Shown piece after piece: positions 1-7,810 of a stretch of 18,707 nucleotides of DNA. The DNA lies in the NCBI GenBank assembly GCA_029256345.1, contig JAQSYC010000009.1, positions 1 through 18,707 on the forward strand, read 5' to 3'. How positions within the stretch are numbered: the first letter of the stretch is position 1; each line of letters starts with the position of its first letter. This DNA comes from Clostridia bacterium (GTDB lineage: Bacteria; Bacillota; Clostridia; Lachnospirales; Cellulosilyticaceae). The notes under the pieces were generated by a model that worked only from the letters and a program-made list of their open reading frames with translations, had not been told where the DNA came from and searched no databases. Position numbers and translations under genes: made by a program.

Positions 1-384
1 GAGGTTATTAAAGGGGCCATACCTCATGGGGCTAGAAAAGATGGGCCACATCCCGCTAAAAGAACGTTTCAAGCCATAAGAATTGCTGTAAATAGAGAAT
101 TAGAAATTATTGAACCCACTATTTTGCAAGTGGTTGAAAGACTGCATTCGGGGGGCAGGTTATGTATCATTACTTTTCACTCGTTAGAGGACAGGATTGT
201 TAAGCATACCTTTAAAAAACTCGAAGATCCTTGTACTTGTTCAAAGAATTTTCCGGTTTGTGTTTGTGGACAAACCCCAAAAATAAAAATTATTTCTAAA
301 AAACCAGTACTTCCGTCAGAGGAAGAAATAGAAAGAAATCCCAGGTCAAGAAGTGCTAAGCTAAGGATTATTGAAAAATTATAA
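1..384 (+). CDS. rsmH: 16S rRNA m4C1402 methyltransferase RsmH (MraW), 3' part
   Basis: This is the C-terminal 127 residues of RsmH, the AdoMet-dependent enzyme that methylates N4 of C1402 in 16S rRNA. The frame is open from base 1, so the N-terminal AdoMet-binding half lies outside the window. Recognition rests on the family signature HPAKRTFQAIRIAVNREL (about residues 18-35 of the fragment) and on ITFHSLEDRIVK. Near the C-terminus is a cysteine-rich segment (CTCS, CVCG) that I associate with clostridial members. The protein ends at TAA 382-384. As in most dcw clusters, the gene directly precedes ftsL, and the ftsL frame is already open across its stop codon. The identification is firm; only the fragment boundary is arbitrary. 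Confidence 0.96.
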   Translation, partial: EVIKGAIPHGARKDGPHPAKRTFQAIRIAVNRELEIIEPTILQVVERLHSGGRLCIITFHSLEDRIVKHTFKKLEDPCTCSKNFPVCVCGQTPKIKIISKKPVLPSEEEIERNPRSRSAKLRIIEKL

Positions 385-440
385 TCGAACCGCGAAAAAA
401 AATAGATATTGTCTTTGGATTTAAATTAAGCCTATGTGGC

Positions 441-704
441 ATGACTGTGTTTATATGTGCTTATCTTTATATTTTCATGTACTCCTCACTTATTACAAGA
501 CAAGGCGAATTGCAGAGTATAAAGGGGCAGATGAGAGAATTGAAAAGCACAATTAGTTTTACAGAATCTAGCATATCTGAGAAGCTTAATCTTGATTACA
601 TAAGGGATAGAGCCGCAGTAGAGTTAGGGATGGCAGAACCCTTGCCACATCAAATTGTATATATACAATTACCTAAACAAAGTCATACTATATATGATAA
701 ATAA
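441..704 (+). CDS. ftsL: Cell division protein FtsL (5' end uncertain)
   Basis: This is a small bitopic divisome protein expected to form a complex with DivIB and FtsB/DivIC. From ATG 441 it is 87 residues: a hydrophobic segment (about 2-19, TVFICAYLYIFMYSSLI), then a heptad-like coiled-coil region (about 23-50) and a C-terminal part with DYIRDRAAVELGMAEP, typical of FtsL-like septum-formation proteins. Position between rsmH and a class B PBP supports the call. ATG 441 falls inside the membrane segment and has no convincing ribosome site. The same frame stays open back to 375 and encodes the basic stretch EPRKKIDIVFGFK, as expected for a cytoplasmic N-terminus, but contains no ATG, GTG or TTG. 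An ATT at 378, 10 nt after AAGGA (363-367), or a shift in the A8 run (395-402) from TTG 371 are alternatives. The identity is based on size, topology and context, because FtsL sequences are poorly conserved. Confidence 0.8.
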   Translation: MTVFICAYLYIFMYSSLITRQGELQSIKGQMRELKSTISFTESSISEKLNLDYIRDRAAVELGMAEPLPHQIVYIQLPKQSHTIYDK

Positions 705-717
705 ATGGAGTGTATAG

Positions 718-2889
718 ATGAAAAAAGAAGATAAAAACAAAAAAAAATATGCTTTACTATCAAAACAACGCCTTCACAGGCGTGTGTTTTTTATAGGGTT
801 CTTTTTTTTAAGTAGTATGGTTTCGATGGCCTATCGAATTACGGACATTAAACTTAAAAATGGAGAAGACTATCAAAAACAAGTTTTAAATCGTATGATT
901 GGAAAAGAAGGCGTCATTAATCCTCAAAGAGGAGCCGTTGTTGATAGAAACTCTAAAACCATTGTAACAAGTGTATTATCTTACCATGTTATTTTAGATC
1001 CAAAGGTAATACTTGCCTTGAAGGAAGAGGAAAAAAACAGTATTTATAAAGCCTTAGCAGAACAGACTAATCAGTCAGAAACCGCTATCAAGGAGTTTGT
1101 TGAGTCTAAACCTCAGTTAAGATATAGCATTCTTAGTAAAAATCTGGAGGATGAAAAAGTCAACTTATTAAAACAGAAAAAAGTCAACGGGACTTCTTTG
1201 AAAGGGGTTTCTTTTGAAGAGAGTTTTACAAGAAAATACCCTAAAGGTGAGTTTGCCGCTCATCTTATAGGTTTTTACAATAAAAACGGTCAAGGCCAAT
1301 ATGGTATAGAACAGCAATATAATGAAGCTCTTCTTGGCAAACAAGGCAGAATATTTTCGCAGCTGCAAGATGAACAAATTGTAACAACTGAGATTAAAGC
1401 GGCAGAAGACGGTGCTACAATCGTTTTAACTATTGATGAGGTTATTCAGCAATATGTAGAAACAACAATGAAAAAATATATCAAAGAATATAAACCTATC
1501 AATGCATCAGCTATTATTATGAATCCCACTACTGGCGAAGTTTATAGTATGTTCTCTTATCCAAGTTTTAATCCCGGTGACTATAATGTTTTGAAAAGTC
1601 AATTAGGCAATGATGTGTGGGCAGCTTTAAGTGACACTGAGAAAACTCAAAAACTCAATGATGCGTGGAAAAATTACAATATACAATATAATTATGAACC
1701 CGGCTCTACCTTTAAACCACTTTTGGTGGCCGCAGCAATGGATGAAAGCAGCATAGATATAGAACATAAATACTTATGTACAGGATCCAAGGTTGTGATG
1801 GAAGGACAAGCACCTATTAAGTGCTGGAAACGAGAGGGTCATGGAGAGCAGACGTTAGAAGAAGTTCTCGCCAATTCATGTAATGTAGGTATGATTGAGA
1901 TTGGAAGCACACTTCAGTCAGAGACATTTTTAAAGTATATGGATTTATATGGATTTGGAAATCCTACAGGCATTCAGCTGCCAGGTGAGGAGAAAGGGGT
2001 ACTGCATCAAAAACTGGGGATGATAGAAAAAGCAACTTATTCTATAGGTCAAGGTTTTACATGCACCCCGGTACAACTAATTACAGCTTTTTCATCCTTG
2101 ATAAATGGGGGATATTTACTACAACCGTATGTTGTGTCAAGTATTGTTGATGATAGCGACGAAACTATCTACCGCAATAAAACAACTATACGCAGACAGG
2201 TTGTTTCAGAGGAAACCTCAAGAAAAGTAACACAATATTTGCAAAAAGTTGTGGACACGGGGACAGGTGTAAATGCCAGTGTCAATGGGTATAGTATAGG
2301 CGGGAAGACAGGGACTGCACAAAAACTGCCACGGGAGGATGAAAAGTATATTTTATCATTCATAGGTTATGCCCCTATCAGTAACCCGCAAGTTGTAGGT
2401 CTGATAGTATTTGACGAAATACCGGAACACTCAGGTGTTCCTTCGAGAGTTTTTCAAGAAATGATGGCAAATATTTTACCGTATTTAGAAATAGACCTCA
2501 ATGGCAGTAAGGAAACAAAAGATGAGCAAATGAGTAAAGTGCCTCAAGTTGTGAATACAGACATTTATAAAGCGAGTGAACTTCTAGCTGCCAGTCAGTT
2601 GCACTACGAAGTTATCGGTGTTGGCAAAAAAGTAATCAGACAATATCCTAATGAAGGCACGCAACTTCCCAAAGAGTCTGTTGTTAAGCTTTATATGCAA
2701 ACAGAAGCACCGGACAATCTGATAGAAACCCCTCATTTACAAGGTATGACAATAGAAGAAGCCAAACTTTTAGTGGGAGATGGGTTTGTCATAGAAGGAA
2801 GTGGGAAAGGAAGCATACGCCATCAAGTTCCAGAAGCAGGGCATAAAGTAGAAAAAAATAGCAAGATAATTGTCCAAACATCCGAATAA
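718..2889 (+). CDS. pbpB: Division-specific class B penicillin-binding protein (PBP2B/FtsI type) with two PASTA domains
   Basis: This is a membrane-anchored transpeptidase that crosslinks septal peptidoglycan with a SEDS polymerase partner. At 723 residues it is close to Bacillus PBP2B. Order: basic cytoplasmic tail, membrane anchor (about 22-40), PBP dimerisation domain (about 60-225, with PQRGAVVDRN), transpeptidase domain with STFK (nucleophile Ser330, Lys333), SCN (387-389) and KTGT (530-533), then two C-terminal PASTA repeats (about 604-660 and 667-723). All three catalytic motifs are intact. ATG 718 follows a TGGAG ribosome site at 706-710, just after the ftsL stop at 704. The two PASTA repeats distinguish it from the following one-PASTA paralogue, matching the pbpB-spoVD order of Bacillus, so I take this one as the vegetative PBP. 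Confidence 0.93.
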   Translation: MKKEDKNKKKYALLSKQRLHRRVFFIGFFFLSSMVSMAYRITDIKLKNGEDYQKQVLNRMIGKEGVINPQRGAVVDRNSKTIVTSVLSYHVILDPKVILALKEEEKNSIYKALAEQTNQSETAIKEFVESKPQLRYSILSKNLEDEKVNLLKQKKVNGTSLKGVSFEESFTRKYPKGEFAAHLIGFYNKNGQGQYGIEQQYNEALLGKQGRIFSQLQDEQIVTTEIKAAEDGATIVLTIDEVIQQYVETTMKKYIKEYKPINASAIIMNPTTGEVYSMFSYPSFNPGDYNVLKSQLGNDVWAALSDTEKTQKLNDAWKNYNIQYNYEPGSTFKPLLVAAAMDESSIDIEHKYLCTGSKVVMEGQAPIKCWKREGHGEQTLEEVLANSCNVGMIEIGSTLQSETFLKYMDLYGFGNPTGIQLPGEEKGVLHQKLGMIEKATYSIGQGFTCTPVQLITAFSSLINGGYLLQPYVVSSIVDDSDETIYRNKTTIRRQVVSEETSRKVTQYLQKVVDTGTGVNASVNGYSIGGKTGTAQKLPREDEKYILSFIGYAPISNPQVVGLIVFDEIPEHSGVPSRVFQEMMANILPYLEIDLNGSKETKDEQMSKVPQVVNTDIYKASELLAASQLHYEVIGVGKKVIRQYPNEGTQLPKESVVKLYMQTEAPDNLIETPHLQGMTIEEAKLLVGDGFVIEGSGKGSIRHQVPEAGHKVEKNSKIIVQTSE

Positions 2890-2892
2890 TGT

Positions 2893-2921
2893 GAATAATG
2901 ACTCCTCCTTTAAAATACAAT
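2893..2921 (+). promoter_or_regulatory. Candidate sigma-E promoter of spoVD
   Basis: GAATAAT (2893-2899) matches the Bacillus sigma-E -35 consensus KMATATT at six of seven positions. AATACAAT (2914-2921) matches the -10 consensus CATACAHT at seven of eight. The spacer is 14 bp, the preferred length. Initiation would be expected around 2927-2931, about 30 nt before the spoVD ATG. In Bacillus subtilis spoVD is known to be expressed under sigma-E, which fits. The -10 element overlaps the left arm of the hairpin that covers the spoVD ribosome site. The match is by eye; no transcript data are available. Confidence 0.6.
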
Positions 2922-2949
2922 TTAGGTAAGACAACTTTTAAAGGAGGAG
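2902..2949 (+). promoter_or_regulatory. Perfect 14-bp hairpin sequestering the spoVD ribosome-binding site
   Basis: CTCCTCCTTTAAAA (2902-2915) is the exact reverse complement of TTTTAAAGGAGGAG (2936-2949), with a 20-nt loop between them. The right arm contains the complete Shine-Dalgarno AAGGAGG of spoVD, 8-10 nt before ATG 2958. In an mRNA read through from pbpB, the left arm would act as an anti-Shine-Dalgarno strand. No U-tract follows the stem, so an intrinsic terminator is unlikely. A transcript started within the loop would lack the left arm. The complementarity is directly visible; the regulatory effect is inferred. Confidence 0.75.
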
Positions 2950-2957
2950 ATTTTAAG

Positions 2958-4907
2958 ATGCAGAGGGAAGTCTCTATCGAGATAAAAAAAAGAATACTTA
3001 CCTTGATTATTTGTTTTGCTTGTGCCATTTTGGGTATGGTCTTCAGATTGGGATATGTACAAATCATAGAGGGGAAATCCTTGCAGGACAAAGCATTGGA
3101 ACAGCATACAAGGGATAGGCTCATTGCACCTACTAGGGGGATTATTTATGATAGAAATCTAGATATTCTTGCTCAAAGCGGGTCGGTCGCGACTATCGGT
3201 GTTGTGAATGCTCAAATAAAAGATGCACAATCAGTTTCGAAAATATTAGCTGAGCAGCTTCAGTTAGAATACGATAGTGTTTATAAGAAAGTAACGAAAA
3301 AAGTGGCGTTTGAACGTATTGCAACGAAGGTAGACAAACAAGTTGCGGATCAAATACGCAGCCTTGATTTACCAGGCGTAAAGGTAGACGAGGATTCGAA
3401 AAGGTTTTATCCTTATCAAAACTTGGCCTCCCATACTATTGGATTTGTAGGAAAAGACAATCAAGGTATTGTAGGACTAGAAGTGAAATATGATGCCTAC
3501 CTTAAAGGAAGCCCAGGCAAGATACTGATGGGTACAGATGGAAAAGGAGAGAGAAGAGATGAGGTTGCGGAAATAAGAATAAATCCGAGCAATGGCAATC
3601 ATCTGGTAATAACCATGGATACGACTTTACAGCAGTATGCTGAACAAGCTCTAGAAAAAGTCGTGCAGATGAAAGGGGCAAAGCGTGGGGCTATTATTTT
3701 GCTTAATCCTCAAAACGGAGAAATTTATGCCTTAGCAAATAAACCAGATTTCGATCTCAATAAACCTTTCGAAATTAATGATCAAGAGATTGCAGCTAAC
3801 TGGGGTGCATACACTCAAAAAGAGCAACAAGAATTTCTTAATCAAATGTGGAGAAACTTTACAATTAATGATACATACGAGCCAGGCTCTACTTTTAAAG
3901 TTTTTACCTCAGCCATAGGACTTGAAGAAAATGTGGTCACAGAACAAAGTACTTTTAATTGTGGGGGCAGTAGAGTCGTAGCAGGTAGGACTATAAAATG
4001 TTGGAGGAGTCCACGGTCTCATGGAACTCAAAATTTTGTAGAAGGCGTTCAGAATTCCTGTAATCCAGTATTTATGGATGTAGCTGAGCGAGTGGGGGCT
4101 AATAAGTTTTATGATGCAATGATCAAATATGGTTTTAAATCCAAAACCAACATAGATTTACCAGGAGAGGCCATTGGAATACTACATAATAAAAAAAATA
4201 TAGGACCGGTAGAGCTGGCGACAATGTCTTTTGGTCAATCTTTTCAAATTACACCTATGCAGCTTTTGACAGGAGCAGCGGCACTTGTTAATGGAGGGTA
4301 TATGATAACGCCCCATTTTGGTAAGGAAGTCATTGACGATGCAGGGAATATCATTGAGGTATTTAACTATGAAAAGGGCAGACAAATTATAAAAGAAGAT
4401 ACAAGTGAACGATTAAAAAAGATATTAGAAAGTGTAGTATCTGATGGAACGGGCAATAAGAGTTATATACCAGGCTATAGAATCGGCGGTAAGACAGCCA
4501 CTTCTCAAAAATTACCCAGAGGATCTGGAAAATATATTGCATCTTTTTTAGCTTTTGCACCAGCTGAAAATCCAGTTATTATGGGACTTGTTATCATTGA
4601 TGAGCCTCAAGGTGTATATTATGGAGGAACGGTAGCAGGTCCGGTTATGAAAGAAGTGCTTGCAAATGCACTGCCCTATTTAAATATTGAACCTATTTAT
4701 AATGAGAAAGAAATGGCATTAGATGTAGTTAAAACCATAGCGGTCCCACAGTTTGAAAACATGAAAGTAGGAGAAGCCAAAATGCTTGCGCAAAAGCAAC
4801 AAATTATCATTCAGATAGAGGGAAGTGGTGACACGGTTAAAGCACAGTTTCCAGCAGCAGATGAAATCATCAACAAAACAAGTAAAATTATATTATATAC
4901 GGAATAG
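2958..4907 (+). CDS. spoVD: Sporulation-specific class B penicillin-binding protein SpoVD, one PASTA domain
   Basis: This is a transpeptidase expected to act with SpoVE in spore-cortex peptidoglycan synthesis around the forespore. From ATG 2958 it has 649 residues, close to the Bacillus SpoVD length. The open frame continues to an ATG at 2898, but the strong AAGGAGG site at 2941-2947 and the family N-terminus favour 2958. Order: short cytoplasmic tail, membrane anchor (about 13-33), dimerisation domain with PTRGIIYDRN, transpeptidase with STFK (Ser311, Lys314) and SCN (367-369), and a single PASTA repeat (about 590-649). The third motif reads KTAT (512-515), so the usual glycine of KTG is alanine. 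The one-PASTA architecture, its place after pbpB and the sigma-E-like promoter support SpoVD over a second vegetative PBP. Translation may be gated by the hairpin over its ribosome site. Confidence 0.88.
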   Translation: MQREVSIEIKKRILTLIICFACAILGMVFRLGYVQIIEGKSLQDKALEQHTRDRLIAPTRGIIYDRNLDILAQSGSVATIGVVNAQIKDAQSVSKILAEQLQLEYDSVYKKVTKKVAFERIATKVDKQVADQIRSLDLPGVKVDEDSKRFYPYQNLASHTIGFVGKDNQGIVGLEVKYDAYLKGSPGKILMGTDGKGERRDEVAEIRINPSNGNHLVITMDTTLQQYAEQALEKVVQMKGAKRGAIILLNPQNGEIYALANKPDFDLNKPFEINDQEIAANWGAYTQKEQQEFLNQMWRNFTINDTYEPGSTFKVFTSAIGLEENVVTEQSTFNCGGSRVVAGRTIKCWRSPRSHGTQNFVEGVQNSCNPVFMDVAERVGANKFYDAMIKYGFKSKTNIDLPGEAIGILHNKKNIGPVELATMSFGQSFQITPMQLLTGAAALVNGGYMITPHFGKEVIDDAGNIIEVFNYEKGRQIIKEDTSERLKKILESVVSDGTGNKSYIPGYRIGGKTATSQKLPRGSGKYIASFLAFAPAENPVIMGLVIIDEPQGVYYGGTVAGPVMKEVLANALPYLNIEPIYNEKEMALDVVKTIAVPQFENMKVGEAKMLAQKQQIIIQIEGSGDTVKAQFPAADEIINKTSKIILYTE

Positions 4908-4932
4908 ATGACTTTTTTATATGTAGAACTCG

Positions 4933-4941
4933 TGATATAAT
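4933..4941 (+). promoter_or_regulatory. Candidate extended -10 promoter before murE
   Basis: TGATATAAT at 4933-4941 is a perfect extended -10 element (TGn plus TATAAT), located 29 nt before the murE start in the 63-bp gap after spoVD. The -35 region about 17 bp upstream (T-rich, 4913-4918) is a poor match, which extended -10 promoters tolerate. It would supply the mur genes independently of read-through past spoVD. The site was found by eye in AT-rich DNA, so chance occurrence is possible. Confidence 0.45.
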
Positions 4942-4970
4942 AACTAGGAAATATAAAGAGGAGGGTTACC

Positions 4971-6422
4971 ATGAAGCTAAAAGATCTGGTAGTTGGGTTA
5001 CAGTACGAGTGTATTTGCGGAGATTTAGAAACCGAAATTGACAATGTCATTTATGACTCGCGTATTAAAACAAAAAGTGGGTTGTTTATTGCTATAGAAG
5101 GATTTAAAACAGATGGACACCAATTTATTGGGGCTGCGGTTGAAAATGGTGCTAAGGCACTCATTGTCCAAAAGGATGTAAAGTGTGACAGACAAGATAT
5201 TGCTATTATCAAAGTAAATCATACAAGAAGTGCCATGGCGGTTATTGCTAATAATATGTTTGGAATGCCTTCAAAAAATCTGAATTTAGTTGGAGTTACA
5301 GGAACAAATGGCAAAACGAGTATTACGTATTTATTAGGGCAGGTGCTCGAAAGTTATCAAAAAAAAATTGGCATTATAGGAACAATTGAAAATAGAATTG
5401 GTAAAATGGTTTTAAAGGCAGAACGTACTACCCCAGAGTCTTTGGACTTGCAGGCTATTTTTCATAAAATGCAAGAACACGATGTGGCATATGCTATCAT
5501 GGAAGTATCTTCACATGCGTTAGATTTAAACAGGGTAGATGGATCAGACTTCAAGGTAGGTATTTTCACGAACCTGACACAAGATCATTTGGATTTTCAC
5601 GGAAATATGGAAAACTATGCCCGTGCTAAAGCGAGATTATTTAAATTGTGCAAGACGGGTATCATTAATAAGGACAGTGAGTATGCAGCGGAGATGATCA
5701 AAGAAGCGACCTGCGAGATCATCACTTATGGTATAGAGGAGCAGGCAGACTACAAAGCCTCAGATATGAGCATTACGTCATTGGGGGTTGAATATACCTT
5801 AGTGTGTCCCAAAGGCAGCTATCGCATCAATGTGCCCATCCCAGGTAAATTTACAGTCTATAACACCTTAGCAGTGATTGCAGCAGCCTGTACCCTAGAT
5901 ATACCGATGGATCAGATTATCACTGCACTTTCAGAGGTAAAAGGCGTTCCTGGTAGAGTGCAGTCTTTTACCTCTTCTCAAGGGTATAGTGTCCTTGTAG
6001 ATTACGCTCACACCCCTGATGGTCTCGAAAATGTGCTCTCAGCTATTAGCCAATTTGCTCAAAATAAAGTGATTACAGTATTTGGCTGTGGAGGAGACAG
6101 AGATAAAACTAAAAGACCTATGATGGGAGAAATAGCTGCTAAATATTCTGATAAAGTTATCATTACCTCGGATAATCCGAGGAGTGAATCCCCTGCACAA
6201 ATCATAGATGAGATTGAAATAGGAGTCAAAAGATTGGATACCCCCTATGTCAAAATGGAAGATAGAAAAGAAGCTATTTTTCTAGCACTAAAAGAAGCAC
6301 AAGAAGGGGATGTTGTACTTATTGCAGGTAAAGGTCATGAGAATTATCAAATTCTGAAAGACAGAATCATACACTTTGATGATTCTGAGGTAGTTACGGC
6401 CTACATCCAGGAGGAAATGTAA
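4971..6422 (+). CDS. murE: UDP-MurNAc-L-Ala-D-Glu:meso-diaminopimelate ligase MurE
   Basis: This cytoplasmic ATP-dependent ligase adds the third stem-peptide residue to the peptidoglycan precursor. At 483 residues it is of normal length. It shows the three-domain Mur ligase pattern: N-terminal UDP-binding domain with DSRIKTKSGLFIA, central ATPase domain with the P-loop GVTGTNGKTS (108-117) and the carbamylated-lysine segment YARAKARLF (Lys220), and a C-terminal domain with DNPR (401-404). DNPR is the established signature for meso-diaminopimelate, rather than lysine, as substrate. ATG 4971 follows GAGGAGG at about 4958-4964. The stop codon overlaps the murF start by one base (TAATG), indicating translational coupling. 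Confidence 0.97.
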   Translation: MKLKDLVVGLQYECICGDLETEIDNVIYDSRIKTKSGLFIAIEGFKTDGHQFIGAAVENGAKALIVQKDVKCDRQDIAIIKVNHTRSAMAVIANNMFGMPSKNLNLVGVTGTNGKTSITYLLGQVLESYQKKIGIIGTIENRIGKMVLKAERTTPESLDLQAIFHKMQEHDVAYAIMEVSSHALDLNRVDGSDFKVGIFTNLTQDHLDFHGNMENYARAKARLFKLCKTGIINKDSEYAAEMIKEATCEIITYGIEEQADYKASDMSITSLGVEYTLVCPKGSYRINVPIPGKFTVYNTLAVIAAACTLDIPMDQIITALSEVKGVPGRVQSFTSSQGYSVLVDYAHTPDGLENVLSAISQFAQNKVITVFGCGGDRDKTKRPMMGEIAAKYSDKVIITSDNPRSESPAQIIDEIEIGVKRLDTPYVKMEDRKEAIFLALKEAQEGDVVLIAGKGHENYQILKDRIIHFDDSEVVTAYIQEEM

Positions 6423-7810
6423 TGGAACTGGATTTACAAGCTATTCTTAAGGCGGTTAATGGAGAGTGTCTCAATCCTGTTAGACTTCAAAATGGGATTG
6501 TTAGGTCTATTACAATAGATTCACGTCAAATAGATAAGCAGAGTTTATTTATTCCTTTAAAAGGTGAAAAATTTGATGGGCATCAATTCATTAATAAAGT
6601 TTTTGACCAAGGGGCAATAGCAGTGCTTACAGAAGAGCCGTCTATTAAAGATGATAGAGTATGTACTATTTATGTTAAAGATACAAAAAAAGCACTTTTA
6701 GATTTAGCCCAGTATTATAGAAGTCTTTTTCAAATTCCAGTAATAGGTATCACAGGCAGTGTAGGAAAGACAAGTACCAAAGAAATCATAGCGGCAGTTT
6801 TGAGTGCTAAATTCAAAGTGCATAAGACGGAAGGCAATTATAATAATGAAATAGGGCTTCCGCTGACCCTGTTCAAGCTGGAAAAATATCATGAAGTAGC
6901 AGTTGTGGAGTTAGGCATGAACCATTTTGGAGAAATCCATAATTTGAGTTTAGTAGCTAACCCTCAGATTGCTGTGATTACTAACATAGGGACTTCACAT
7001 ATAGAGCATTTAGGGAGCAGAGAGGGAATATTGAAGGCTAAACTCGAGATATTAGACGGTCTCCATACAGAGGGATTACTGATTATCAATGGGGACAATG
7101 ACTTATTAAGTCAAATGGATGAAGTGCCTTTTAAAACCCTCAGATATGGGCTTTTATCACAGTGTCCGTATTATGCAAAAAATATAGTAGGTGGAACGCA
7201 GACTACAACAGCTGACGTTGTTACGCCACAGCATCATTATAGTTTATCAGTTGCTGGGTTAGGTGAACACATGGTATACAATACATTGGCGGCTATAGCC
7301 ATAGCAGAACACCTAGGTCTTACAAAATCTGAAATTTTGTCAGGTATAGAGACTTATACACCAACTAAGATGAGAATGAACATTCAAACCTATAATAATG
7401 GCATAACAGTTATGGACGATACATATAATGCAAGTACTGATTCTATGTATGCAGCTTTAAAGGTATTGCAAAGTTATCCGGATGCTAATCGGAAAGTAGC
7501 TATATTAGGCGATATGCTGGAAATGGGTGAGCATGCTAAGCATTTGCATGAAGAAGTCGGTCAGTTTGCAAGTTTAGCACAATTAGATCTTTTATGTGCT
7601 GTCGGAGATTTGGCAAAACATATTTATGAAGGCGCATGCCAAAATATCTCTGGTACTAAAGCCTTATATTATGCGACAAAAGAGTCATTTTTACAAGACA
7701 TGAAAAATATATTACATTCGGGAGATACTGTTCTATTTAAGGCATCTAGAGGTATGCATTTTGAACAGATGGTAGAAGAGGTGGGAAAGGTGAATGGCGA
7801 TGAACAATGA
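6422..7810 (+). CDS. murF: UDP-MurNAc-tripeptide:D-alanyl-D-alanine ligase MurF
   Basis: This cytoplasmic ligase completes the UDP-MurNAc-pentapeptide by adding D-Ala-D-Ala. The 462-residue length is normal. The N-terminal domain has TIDSRQIDKQSLFIPLKG, the ATPase domain has P-loop GITGSVGKTSTKE (from residue 109; a Ser-Val replaces the Thr-Asn seen in MurD and MurE, as is usual for MurF), then NYNNEIGLPLTLF and VVELGMNHFGEI. The C-terminal domain has DDTYNASTDSM. ATG 6422 overlaps the murE stop by one base and uses AGGAGG inside the murE 3' end. The gene overlaps mraY by 17 bp. In Bacillus murF lies outside the dcw cluster, so its place between murE and mraY is the more widespread arrangement. 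Confidence 0.97.
   Translation: MELDLQAILKAVNGECLNPVRLQNGIVRSITIDSRQIDKQSLFIPLKGEKFDGHQFINKVFDQGAIAVLTEEPSIKDDRVCTIYVKDTKKALLDLAQYYRSLFQIPVIGITGSVGKTSTKEIIAAVLSAKFKVHKTEGNYNNEIGLPLTLFKLEKYHEVAVVELGMNHFGEIHNLSLVANPQIAVITNIGTSHIEHLGSREGILKAKLEILDGLHTEGLLIINGDNDLLSQMDEVPFKTLRYGLLSQCPYYAKNIVGGTQTTTADVVTPQHHYSLSVAGLGEHMVYNTLAAIAIAEHLGLTKSEILSGIETYTPTKMRMNIQTYNNGITVMDDTYNASTDSMYAALKVLQSYPDANRKVAILGDMLEMGEHAKHLHEEVGQFASLAQLDLLCAVGDLAKHIYEGACQNISGTKALYYATKESFLQDMKNILHSGDTVLFKASRGMHFEQMVEEVGKVNGDEQ

Noticed and set aside
2902..2949. The spoVD leader hairpin as an intrinsic terminator
   Set aside because: The 20-nt loop and the absence of a U-tract after the stem argue against termination, while overlap with the full Shine-Dalgarno fits translational control better.
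2898..2957. In-frame N-terminal extension of SpoVD from ATG 2898
   Set aside because: It has no ribosome site, would run through the hairpin and the Shine-Dalgarno of ATG 2958, and yields a hydrophilic leader not expected before the membrane anchor.
2789..3124. Open frame of 111 codons on the - strand across the pbpB-spoVD junction
   Set aside because: It lies opposite two well-supported genes, has no family resemblance, and the clear promoter and hairpin on the + strand explain the gap.
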